Part shown: positions 46,327 through 54,513 of the stretch, piece by piece
Position numbering within the stretch: the stretch's first letter is position 1
How the letters are laid out: every line of letters starts with the position of its first letter
The notes under the pieces: generated by a model
The model's database searches: none
What the model saw: only the letters and a program-made list of their open reading frames with translations
What the model was told of the DNA's origin: nothing
Position numbers and translations under genes: made by a program
DNA from: Flavobacterium psychrolimnae
Lineage (GTDB): Bacteria; Bacteroidota; Bacteroidia; Flavobacteriales; Flavobacteriaceae
Length of the DNA stretch: 64,000 nt
Direction of reading: 5' to 3'
Assembly: GCF_003312425.1 (NCBI RefSeq)
Contig: NZ_QNUX01000003.1
Span: forward strand, 268,062-332,061

Positions 46327-47547
46327 TTACAAATTAGCAATACTGTCTAATTCAAACTTCAATGGCGTTATTTGTGCCAGAAATCGGCTTTTATTATTTC
46401 CCGTCATAGGTTCACCAGTAGGTAATTTAAGCCTCAGCGCATCCACTTGCTTTCCGTTTTTCCAAAAACGATAACACACATGTGGTCCTGTTGCAAGACC
46501 AGTACTTCCTACCAAACCAATAACCTGCCCTTGATTGACACGTTGTCCGCGTCTTACCAAAATTTTTGACATGTGCAGGTATTGTGTAGAATAAGTTCCA
46601 TTGTGTTTAACTTTTACAAAATTTCCGTTTCCGGCCGTAAAACCACTTTGTTCTACAACACCTCCAGCGGTTACAGTAATAGGCGTTCCTCGTGGCGCTG
46701 CATAATCCGTTCCCTTATGCGCTTTCCATCGGTGTTGAACCGGATGAAAACGACTTGATGAAAACCGAGAAGATATTCTGCTGAATTTTATAGGCGACTT
46801 TAGAAAGAAATTTTTAAGTGTTTTTCCTTGCTCATCGTAATATTCTACTTTATCCGAATTGGGATTTTGAGCAAAAGGAAATGCGTAAATAATTTTTCCT
46901 CGGTACTCAAAAAAAGAAGCTTCGAGTTCTTCTACTCCATCATAAATTGAGTCATTTATAAAACGCTCAGTAAAAGTTATCGCAAAACGATCCCCTTTTT
47001 TGAGTTTCATAAAGTCAATGGAGTAGGCGTAAATTTTAGCTATTTTACTAGCCAAAACACCTTCAATCTTGGCATTGCCCAAAGTTTCTGATAATGATTC
47101 TTTTAAAACGCCACCAATAGTGCGTCTTTTAATTGTAATGGGTTTTGTCTTTTTGAAAACAGTGACAGCTGTGTCTCGAAAATCAACTACGTAATAACTT
47201 AAATTATCGGGCTGATAGATAAAAACCTCTAAGTTATGTTTTTTATCTTTTGATCTCAACAACGTAAAAGGTCTGTTGATTCTAATAGTTCTCACATCAA
47301 AAGAATCTCTGACTTTTGCAATAATATCATATACTTGGCGATCTCCTATATTTTGTTCTTCTAATAAAGTCCCAAAAGTATCTCCTCTTTCTATAGTGTC
47401 ATTAACTATATTAAAATCAGCGAGAACAAACCCAAATTCACTTTTTTTAGGAACAAGCTTTACTACTTTTTCCGGAACTATTTCCTCCGTTTTTTTACAT
47501 GATACTAAAGAAAATAATGCTATTATAACTATAAATATTTTTTTCAA
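46327..47547 (-). CDS. M23-family peptidoglycan endopeptidase lipoprotein with an altered metal site
   Basis: A 406-residue protein with a lipoprotein signal (IVIIALFSLVSCKKTEE, Cys17). An N-terminal LysM/opacity-like region of OapA type (GDTFGTLLEEQNIGDRQVYDIIAKV) spans about 55-250. The M23 domain from about 270 has HKGTDYAAPRGTPI (first His and Asp ligands), HNGTYSTQYLHMSKIL (a catalytic His), and ATGPHVCYRFWKNGKQ, where the usual HxH is HVC: the third metal ligand His is replaced by Cys. Cys can bind zinc, so activity may be kept. It likely trims peptidoglycan cross-links and is 20 bases downstream of the tryptophan dioxygenase gene. Confidence 0.9.
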   Translation of the reverse strand: MKKIFIVIIALFSLVSCKKTEEIVPEKVVKLVPKKSEFGFVLADFNIVNDTIERGDTFGTLLEEQNIGDRQVYDIIAKVRDSFDVRTIRINRPFTLLRSKDKKHNLEVFIYQPDNLSYYVVDFRDTAVTVFKKTKPITIKRRTIGGVLKESLSETLGNAKIEGVLASKIAKIYAYSIDFMKLKKGDRFAITFTERFINDSIYDGVEELEASFFEYRGKIIYAFPFAQNPNSDKVEYYDEQGKTLKNFFLKSPIKFSRISSRFSSSRFHPVQHRWKAHKGTDYAAPRGTPITVTAGGVVEQSGFTAGNGNFVKVKHNGTYSTQYLHMSKILVRRGQRVNQGQVIGLVGSTGLATGPHVCYRFWKNGKQVDALRLKLPTGEPMTGNNKSRFLAQITPLKFELDSIANL

Positions 47548-47567
47548 ACCGTGTTTTTTAAATCAAC

Positions 47568-48503
47568 TTACATTTCTACTCCCCAATTTTCTAATTCATG
47601 GCTACTCCACAATTCCGGGAAGAAAATTCTTCTTTGATATTTAGGATGCATGTATTTTTTCCAGTCACTTCCACCAGTAGCTTCGCCATCTCCTTTACCG
47701 CTTTGATCAATGTATTTTTTTGCTGTATTTAAATGTTGCATTACCCAAGTAATATTCACCGTATGGTCGTAATGACGCATCGCTTGAACTAATTCGGGAT
47801 TTTTTTGATCTAATTCCGGCAGTTGCTTAAATTTTTGCCAAATATTTATGGTGTTGTATTCCTCCATGTGTGCTAGGAATTCCTTCTTGTATTTTTTTTC
47901 AAATTCCTCCAGTAAAAAAGACTTTTTTCCGGTATGGTAATCTTTTCCGGCTGCTTGCCAATATAAATGTTCCAATGCAAATTCATACGGTGTATTTCTG
48001 TCTATTGTATCTCTATAACGGTGGTCAATCAGATTTATTAGGTCAGTAGAAGCAAATTCTATTAGGCGGTATTGCGCACTTTGAAAACCACTGGCAGGTG
48101 TCAGTGTATTTCTAAATTTCATGTATTGATCCACTTCCATTCCATCTCCCATTATACTGAAAGAGGTAGTTAACATATCAAAATAACGACTGATTCGCAT
48201 TAATCGCTCCGTGAAAAATACTGTATTAATGTTTTCACAATAGGAAATTTGTCTCATCTCCCAAAGTATCATTTTAAATATCAATTCGTTAACCTGATGA
48301 TACATGATAAAAACCATTTCGTCAGGAAGTGTCGTTCTTTGAATTTGCAGATTCAACAAAGCATCTGTTTGAATATAATCCCAATATGTGATTGGTTTTG
48401 ACCACAATAACCCTTCTAGCTGCGTCTCCGTTTTTTGATTTATTGCTTCATATTTAAGCTCAATTTCTTTTAAAATAGCTTCTGAATTCTCGTTATTGCT
48501 CAT
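47568..48503 (-). CDS. Tryptophan 2,3-dioxygenase
   Basis: A 311-residue heme enzyme that opens the indole ring of tryptophan to N-formylkynurenine. Conserved segments include ITYWDYIQTDALLNLQ near residue 37, DEMVFIMYHQVNELIFKMILWEM (catalytic and heme-site residues), FRNTLTPASGFQSAQYRLIE, and the C-terminal GSDWKKYMHPKYQRRIFFPELW. It resembles the bacterial KynA/TDO family, though its N-terminus is longer. Its start overlaps the DUF3108 stop by one base, so the two are co-transcribed. No kynureninase or formamidase is nearby. Confidence 0.92.
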   Translation of the reverse strand: MSNNENSEAILKEIELKYEAINQKTETQLEGLLWSKPITYWDYIQTDALLNLQIQRTTLPDEMVFIMYHQVNELIFKMILWEMRQISYCENINTVFFTERLMRISRYFDMLTTSFSIMGDGMEVDQYMKFRNTLTPASGFQSAQYRLIEFASTDLINLIDHRYRDTIDRNTPYEFALEHLYWQAAGKDYHTGKKSFLLEEFEKKYKKEFLAHMEEYNTINIWQKFKQLPELDQKNPELVQAMRHYDHTVNITWVMQHLNTAKKYIDQSGKGDGEATGGSDWKKYMHPKYQRRIFFPELWSSHELENWGVEM

Positions 48504-49273
48504 TATTTTTTTGTTTTAAAAGGATTTTTCAAACCTTTATATGCTTCTATATCTGCCTTTATTGATCCTACGGCCAAACTGGCTTTTATTCTAAGTGGCA
48601 CTTTATTATTATCATCCGAAATCCAAACGGTAAGACTCTCCTGCTCTTTAAATACACGTCCTGATTGTACCAAAGGTCTAAAAATCATTGCTGGAACAAC
48701 GCCAAATTTAGTGGTTATATTTTCTCTGCCGATAAACTTTAGCTTGAATTTAGTAGTTTCATCATCAAAAAACATATCAATTGCCACTGATTCCCCAATT
48801 TTTAACTTATCAATATTAGGGTGATTCCTTAAATAATAAAATGTAGAAAGAATATCCTGTGTGTTTTTTGGGACGTAGAGTGTTTTTTCGGTTTTATGTT
48901 TGTAATCTTTTACAACAACTTTATTAACCGACTGATTGAAAAAACCTTCTTGATTTTTAGTATATCCTCCTTCGTCAATTTTTCGAACAAACTGATATGG
49001 ATTTCTAGTTTCCTTGTCTATATAACTTTCGTATAAGTCATCCACTTTGAAGAAAAAACGTGACATTCCCGTGGTGTATCCTCTACCAACGACATGAAAA
49101 GTTTTTTTACCGCTAAGTGTAGCGTCTTTCACTTCTAATGTGGCATAACCTGCATTCACTATTCCGTAATGGATTCTGAATTTGAAAAATTCTCCCACAC
49201 CGTAAGCATCTTCCTGAGGAGAATCAAAACTTACTGTTATAATCAATACAAAGAATAAGATTAGTTTTTTCAT
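48503..49273 (-). CDS. DUF3108 domain-containing exported protein
   Basis: A 256-residue protein with a signal peptide (LILFFVLIITVSFDS) and a single DUF3108 domain (VGEFFKFRIHYGIVNAGYATLEVKD, TRNPYQFVRKIDEGGYTKNQ, FDDETTKFKLKFIGRENITT, PLRIKASLAVGSIKADIEAY). The function of this family is unknown; the fold is predicted to be beta-rich and periplasmic. Its stop overlaps the tryptophan dioxygenase start by one base, and the M23 peptidase follows that, so an envelope role would be in keeping with the peptidase. Confidence 0.88.
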   Translation of the reverse strand: MKKLILFFVLIITVSFDSPQEDAYGVGEFFKFRIHYGIVNAGYATLEVKDATLSGKKTFHVVGRGYTTGMSRFFFKVDDLYESYIDKETRNPYQFVRKIDEGGYTKNQEGFFNQSVNKVVVKDYKHKTEKTLYVPKNTQDILSTFYYLRNHPNIDKLKIGESVAIDMFFDDETTKFKLKFIGRENITTKFGVVPAMIFRPLVQSGRVFKEQESLTVWISDDNNKVPLRIKASLAVGSIKADIEAYKGLKNPFKTKK

Positions 49274-49334
49274 TACTTATTTTGTCAATTTATTGACTGT
49301 ATTAGCAAAATTTGTTCCAAATATATCAAAACAA

Positions 49335-49365
49335 AAAAACTCAGTCAAATAATGACTGAGTTTTT
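49335..49365 (-). terminator. hppD terminator
   Basis: AAAAACTCAGTCA and TGACTGAGTTTTT form a 13-bp stem, about 200 bases past the hppD stop and just before the DUF3108 start. Confidence 0.7.
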
Positions 49366-49565
49366 ATGCTATTAACTAACCAAAAAACTATAAACTATGA
49401 AATTTATATGAAATTAGGAAGGAAACCACCCCTTCCCTTTTTGCGAGTGCAAAGGTAGCTAACAAATTCAGTTATTTTTGTGAAAAATAAAGTTTAACAC
49501 AACATTTACAAAAAAACATGCTGTTCATCGGTTATTTTTTCACAATGTGTAAAAATAAGACGTTT

Positions 49566-50726
49566 CTATAGCGTTCCTCGCAATTGCTGTTCTCGCTCAA
49601 TTGATTCAAATAGCGCTTTAAAGTTCCCCGCACCAAAACCTTTAGCTCCCATTCTTTGAATAATTTCAAAAAACAAGGTTGGTCTGTCTTGCACCGGTTT
49701 TGTAAAAATTTGCAATAAATACCCTTCTTCATCAGCGTCAACCATAATGGCAAGTTTCTCGATTTCGTTTAAATCTTCTTTCATCATTTTCATGTGATCG
49801 CCCAATCGCTCCGGAATAGCTTCATAATACGTATGCGGAGGTGCAGATAAAAATTCAATTCCCCTAGCTTTAAGTTGAGAAACTGTTTTGATAATATCAT
49901 CCGTTGCAATGGCGATATGCTGAATTCCAGGTCCGCCATAAAAATCTAAATATTCTTCAATTTGCGATTTTTTCTTTCCTTCAGCAGGTTCGTTGATTGG
50001 AAATTTGATTCTTCCATTTCCGTTTGACATTACTTTACTCATCAGCGCCGAATATTCCGTATTGATTTGTTTGTCATCAAAAGAAAGGAAATTCACAAAT
50101 CCCATTACTTCTTCATAGAATTTAACCCAAGTATTCATTTCGTTCCAACCCACATTTCCCACCATGTGGTCTATGTATTTTAATCCTGTTGGTTCCGGAT
50201 TGTAATCCGATTTCCATTCCTTATAACCCGGAAGAAAAACACCAGTATAATTTTTGCGCTCCACAAAAATATGAACGGTTTCTCCGTAGGTATATATTCC
50301 AGAACGAATCACTTCTCCAAATTCATCTTTCTCAACCATTGGCTCCATAAAAGAGCGTGCCCCACGTTTCATAGTTTCTTCGTACGCACTGGTTGCATCT
50401 TCAACCCAAAGTGCCGCTACTTTTACCCCGTCACCGTGTTTTCTCAAATGTTCGTGTATTGGAGAATCCTGTGTTAATGGCGTAGTCAATACGATTCGGA
50501 TCTTATCTTGTTTCAGCACATAAGACGTTCTGTCTCGTACTCCAGTTTCTAGTCCGGCATAAGCCAATGACTGGTATCCAAAAGCCGTTTTATAATAATG
50601 TGCGGATTGTTTTGCATTTCCTACGTAGAATTCTACATAATCGGTTCCTAATAATGGAAGGAAATCTTGCGCTCCTTCGAATATTTTTTCTAATCCGTAT
50701 TCTACTGATTTAAGTTCTTTTGACAT
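49566..50726 (-). CDS. hppD: 4-hydroxyphenylpyruvate dioxygenase
   Basis: A 386-residue non-heme iron enzyme that turns 4-hydroxyphenylpyruvate into homogentisate in tyrosine breakdown. Iron ligands are visible: His in YIDHMVGNVGWNEM (about 190), His in GIQHIAIATDDI (about 270) and Glu in LFFEIIQRMGAKGFGAGNFKALFESIE (about 350). The frame extends to 50795, but the family begins near MSKELKSVEYGLEKIFEG, so ATG 50726 is chosen. hmgA, the next enzyme, lies directly upstream on the same strand with a structured repeat between. Confidence 0.95.
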   Translation of the reverse strand: MSKELKSVEYGLEKIFEGAQDFLPLLGTDYVEFYVGNAKQSAHYYKTAFGYQSLAYAGLETGVRDRTSYVLKQDKIRIVLTTPLTQDSPIHEHLRKHGDGVKVAALWVEDATSAYEETMKRGARSFMEPMVEKDEFGEVIRSGIYTYGETVHIFVERKNYTGVFLPGYKEWKSDYNPEPTGLKYIDHMVGNVGWNEMNTWVKFYEEVMGFVNFLSFDDKQINTEYSALMSKVMSNGNGRIKFPINEPAEGKKKSQIEEYLDFYGGPGIQHIAIATDDIIKTVSQLKARGIEFLSAPPHTYYEAIPERLGDHMKMMKEDLNEIEKLAIMVDADEEGYLLQIFTKPVQDRPTLFFEIIQRMGAKGFGAGNFKALFESIEREQQLRGTL

Positions 50727-50839
50727 GGTATTTATTTTTTGATTCGGTACTTCTAGTTTTGGAATGCGGATGACGCGGATAAAACTGATGGACACGGATT
50801 TATTAATTTAAAATTATGTTGTTGTTTATTCTAAAGCCC

Positions 50840-50932
50840 TAGCCCTGATAAAAGTGAAAATCCTTTTTTGAGGTTTTTTAACCGAAAAAAGATTTCAATC
50901 TCGTCTTTTAGGACGAGACAGGAAATAGCTCC
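50840..50932 (+). repeat. Intergenic structured repeat, copy D, between hmgA and hppD
   Basis: Left end TAGCCCTGATAAAAGTGAAAATCCTTTTTT, a hairpin with GAGGTTTTTTAACC, AAAAAAGATT, then an extra stem TCTCGTC-tttta-GGACGAGA in place of the usual GTAGCGAAAAG, and the right end CAGGAAATAGCTCC. The ends match copies A and C. Confidence 0.85.
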
Positions 50933-50935
50933 TTA

Positions 50936-52093
50936 TTACTCTACCCAAGATTTATAGTACTGACCATCATCTAATCCCATCGCCTCTTCGGTGACCATTA
51001 AAGGGCGAAACGTATCGACCATTACGGCTAATTCATGGGTTTCTGTATGACCTATGCTGCGTTCCATGGCTCCCGGTGCGGGTCCGTGCGGAATGCCTTT
51101 TGGGTGTAATGTGATGTGACCTTGCTCGATATTATTGCGGCTCATGAAATCGCCATCTACATAATACAAAACCTCATCACTATCAATATTACTGTGATTG
51201 TAAGGCGCTGGAATTGCTTTTGGGTGGTAATCGTACAGTCGCGGACAGAACGAACAAACGACGAAAGTTGCCGTTTCGAAGGTTTGATGAACTGGTGGCG
51301 GCTGATGTACGCGCCCCGTAATAGGTTCAAAATTATGAATGCTGAATCCGTAAGGGAAATTATATCCGTCCCAACCCACAACATCAAAAGGATGCGTGGC
51401 ATAAACGATTTCATGCATCATTCCTTCTTTCTTGATTTTGATTAGGAAATCGCCTTTTTCATCGTGCGTTTCTAACTCGTTTGGCAAAATAAAATCACGC
51501 TCGCAAAACGGAGAATGCTCTAAATGTTGCCCTGATTCGTTTTTATAGCGTTTTGGTGTATAAAAAGGCGCAAATGATTCGACGTAGAAAAGTCTGTTTT
51601 CCGAAGTTTCAAAGTCAATTTGATAAATCATTCCGCGAGGAATAATCAAGTAATCGCCATATTCAAAAGGAATATTTCCCATCATGGTACGCAATTTTCC
51701 TTTTCCTTTGTGGATGAAAATCATTTCATCGGCATCGGCATTTTTGTAGAAATAGTTGCGCAATGATTGTCTTGGCGCGGCTAATCCTATCGTACAATCT
51801 TTGTTTACCAACATCGCTTTGCGACTGTCCAGAAAATCGTCTTCTGGTTTTAACTCAAACCCTTTTAACAGTAATGATTTGATGTTTTTTCCAATGGCAA
51901 TTTTTGGTTCAACCGAATAGGATTTTAGAATTTCCTTGACTTGTGTTGGTCTGTGAACGTGATATAACAATGACGAATGGCCATGAAATCCTTCTGTTCC
52001 AAAAAGTTGTTCGTAATACAAACCACCATTTGGTTTTTCGAATTGTGTGTGTCTTTTTTGAGGAAAGCTCCCCAATTTATGGTATAAAGGCAT
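50936..52093 (-). CDS. hmgA: Homogentisate 1,2-dioxygenase
   Basis: A 385-residue cupin-like iron dioxygenase that cleaves homogentisate to maleylacetoacetate, the step after HppD. Conserved segments are FPYGFSIHNFEPITGRVHQPPPVHQTF (His ligands near 265-275), FVVCSFCPRLYDYHP, and LHPKGIPHGPAPGAMERSIG, HTETHELAVMVDTFRPL near the C-terminus. The length is shorter than human HGD (445) but typical of this bacterial branch. It is the first gene of the hmgA-hppD pair, with a repeat between them. Confidence 0.93.
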   Translation of the reverse strand: MPLYHKLGSFPQKRHTQFEKPNGGLYYEQLFGTEGFHGHSSLLYHVHRPTQVKEILKSYSVEPKIAIGKNIKSLLLKGFELKPEDDFLDSRKAMLVNKDCTIGLAAPRQSLRNYFYKNADADEMIFIHKGKGKLRTMMGNIPFEYGDYLIIPRGMIYQIDFETSENRLFYVESFAPFYTPKRYKNESGQHLEHSPFCERDFILPNELETHDEKGDFLIKIKKEGMMHEIVYATHPFDVVGWDGYNFPYGFSIHNFEPITGRVHQPPPVHQTFETATFVVCSFCPRLYDYHPKAIPAPYNHSNIDSDEVLYYVDGDFMSRNNIEQGHITLHPKGIPHGPAPGAMERSIGHTETHELAVMVDTFRPLMVTEEAMGLDDGQYYKSWVE

Positions 52094-52162
52094 GATTTTT
52101 TTGTTTAAAAGTGTAACAAATTAAAGTTGAGATTACTTTATAATGTGCTATGATAAATCAAA

Positions 52163-52191
52163 AAAAAGAGTCCTTACTCAGGATTTCTCTT
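52163..52191 (-). terminator. Terminator after the patatin-like gene
   Basis: On the minus strand AAGAGAAATCCTGAGTAAGG and ACTCTT form an imperfect stem followed by eight T residues, about 90 bases past the stop. Confidence 0.5.
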
Positions 52192-52278
52192 GATAAGGAA
52201 TTGAAGATACTCTAATAAACCTAGCCATTTTGTTTTCATTATAACAAATATCGGAATTATTATTGAAATAAATTATAA

Positions 52279-54477
52279 TTAAAACAAAAACCCAATGCTA
52301 AACCATGTAAATCCTTTTGGCTGTTCCGGAGACCAAGAATATTTTATTTCTATGGGTCCAATGACCGTTTCTAAACCATATCCAACGGCATAACCAGAAT
52401 ATTTCGGGATGGAAATCCAATCTACCGATTCAAAAATCCGATCTCCAATATTAGCAAAATTTGCTGAAAAATTGACGTGATTCTTCTTCAAAAACTCATA
52501 ATCTACCGTTCCCGTAGATTTTATATAACTATTTGCCGCAACGCTTAAATAATCATACCCATATAAATATTTGAAATTATGCAACGGATTAAATCCATAA
52601 CCTCCTAAAACAAAATTAAAGAAAGCGACACTTTGCTGACCGAAAGAAAATCCTGCGTCGGTTTGAAATTTTACAGTGGCGTTTTTAAACAAAGTTGCTG
52701 CTACTCCAAAATCGCCTTTGGCAATGGAATATGGTTTAAAATCACCGGTATAATTTGAAGACAGTAAGTACGATTGAACATCACCTGTGAAATACCATCC
52801 TTTTTTAGGAAAATATTTATTATCAAATGAATCGTATTTCATGTACCCAAAAACACTAAAATAATTACTGTTGTCAATTATTGGGTCTACATTAGCAAGT
52901 GTCTCTGATTTTATCTTTAAATATTTGAGTTCTATACCGCCACCTATCAAGAATTTCTGAACAAATAACGACTGAAAATACGCCTGATTTGTCATGTCCG
53001 TAAAGTCCACATTTAAAGAATTTATATCCGGATTATTAACCGTTGAACTACTTATTTCTTTGGCAACATTTCTATTAAATTGGTTGTAATGCGATTTGAA
53101 ACCAAAACTCAAATTGAATCCGTTTTCAATATAATAATCAAGATTATACCTGATATTGTCGCCTAAAATAATATCCAAAGAGGCAATGTCATTTTTAAAA
53201 AGTGTTTTTTTACGAGTCAAATTCACTAAAACACCACTTTTGAATAAATTATCATAATGCAATCCAAATTTCAAATATGTTTTTGTCGCATTCTCTTTCA
53301 AGTTAATATTCAAATCAACATCCTCCTTGTTTGCTTCCAATGAATAGGAAATGGCACTAAAATTTTTAGTCGCATTGATATTATTAATTCCCTTTAATAA
53401 ATCATCATAACACGTTTTTGTTCCTGGTTTGAATCTTAATTTCCCAATGACATACTCTTTCGTATAATTGTCTAATTCATTGCTGTTTATCGCTCTGATT
53501 TGCAGGCTGTCTGAACGCAATTCTAATTTTGGTTTCTGATAAGGATTAGACTCATCCACAATTTTTTTTAATTGTTCATAAACGGCAAATGTGGCTTCTT
53601 CTCCTTTTCTTATTATTTCATTTCCCTTGTCAAAAGAGATTACGCCGTATTGTGTAACGTCCGGTTTGATGTAAATATCGGTATTTGTTACATTCCTCTT
53701 CATTCGTTCAATAGATTGAAGATTGGTGATTTGAACCAAAATTTTTGTAGCATCTTTCAGTTGTGTCCTGTCCAATAAATCATTTTGCACATCAACACCA
53801 ATAATAATATCAGCACCTAATTTTCGTACTTCTTCAATTGGGTAATTATTCACAACACCACCATCTACCAAAATTTTCCCGTCTATTTCCACAGGAGAAA
53901 ATAAAGAGGGAAACGCAGAGCTTGCAATCATGGCCTGCGCCAAATTCCCTTTGTTCAACAGCACTTCTTCTCCGGTTTCAATATTGGTACCAATACACAA
54001 AAAAGGAATGGGAAGCTTATTAAAATCTTTGATGTGCCTTACGTTTCTAGTAATCCTGCTCAATAAATTATAATTGTACATTCCTTTAGACAAGGCTTCC
54101 GGAATTCCAATTTTCATTTTATTAAACGGCAAAACCAGCGCATAAAGCTCATCATTTCTTCTTTCGTAAAAATTTTTGGATGATCTGGGAATAAAATCGT
54201 TGATTAATTCATTGAAATTCGTCGCCTGAAAAATCGAATCAATTTGGGTTGCATTATATCCTGAAGCATAGAGACCGCCAATAACCGCACCCATACTGGT
54301 TCCACCAATGTAGTCAATTTTAACGCCAGCTTCCTCTAATACTTTCAAAACTCCTATATGAGCAAAACCTTTTGCACCACCACCACTTAAAACCAAACCT
54401 ATTTTAGGTCTTTTTTGCTCTTGCGAAAACACGGTTAAACTGATAAAAACAATGAATAATAGTGCGATTTTCTTCAT
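52279..54477 (-). CDS. Patatin-like phospholipase fused to an Omp85-type beta-barrel
   Basis: A 732-residue outer membrane protein. After a signal peptide (IALLFIVFISLTVFSQ) the patatin domain has the oxyanion GLVLSGGGAKGFAHIGVL, the nucleophile GGTSMGAVIGGLYA (GxSxG) and the catalytic Asp in VDGGVVNNYPIEE (about 208). A POTRA-like segment (AISYSLEANKEDVDLNIN) leads to a C-terminal beta-barrel ending GFTWFSIGFLF. This is the PlpD-like type Vd autotransporter layout, with a lipase passenger. The frame extends three codons upstream (MLLMKK); ATG 54477 is chosen. Confidence 0.92.
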   Translation of the reverse strand: MKKIALLFIVFISLTVFSQEQKRPKIGLVLSGGGAKGFAHIGVLKVLEEAGVKIDYIGGTSMGAVIGGLYASGYNATQIDSIFQATNFNELINDFIPRSSKNFYERRNDELYALVLPFNKMKIGIPEALSKGMYNYNLLSRITRNVRHIKDFNKLPIPFLCIGTNIETGEEVLLNKGNLAQAMIASSAFPSLFSPVEIDGKILVDGGVVNNYPIEEVRKLGADIIIGVDVQNDLLDRTQLKDATKILVQITNLQSIERMKRNVTNTDIYIKPDVTQYGVISFDKGNEIIRKGEEATFAVYEQLKKIVDESNPYQKPKLELRSDSLQIRAINSNELDNYTKEYVIGKLRFKPGTKTCYDDLLKGINNINATKNFSAISYSLEANKEDVDLNINLKENATKTYLKFGLHYDNLFKSGVLVNLTRKKTLFKNDIASLDIILGDNIRYNLDYYIENGFNLSFGFKSHYNQFNRNVAKEISSSTVNNPDINSLNVDFTDMTNQAYFQSLFVQKFLIGGGIELKYLKIKSETLANVDPIIDNSNYFSVFGYMKYDSFDNKYFPKKGWYFTGDVQSYLLSSNYTGDFKPYSIAKGDFGVAATLFKNATVKFQTDAGFSFGQQSVAFFNFVLGGYGFNPLHNFKYLYGYDYLSVAANSYIKSTGTVDYEFLKKNHVNFSANFANIGDRIFESVDWISIPKYSGYAVGYGLETVIGPIEIKYSWSPEQPKGFTWFSIGFLF

Positions 54478-54513
54478 AAGCAGCAATTTGTTCCGTAATA
54501 GAATCTGATGGTA

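Noticed and set aside
49532..49753. 73-residue minus-strand frame at the hppD end
   Set aside because: It is an out-of-frame reading of the hppD C-terminus.
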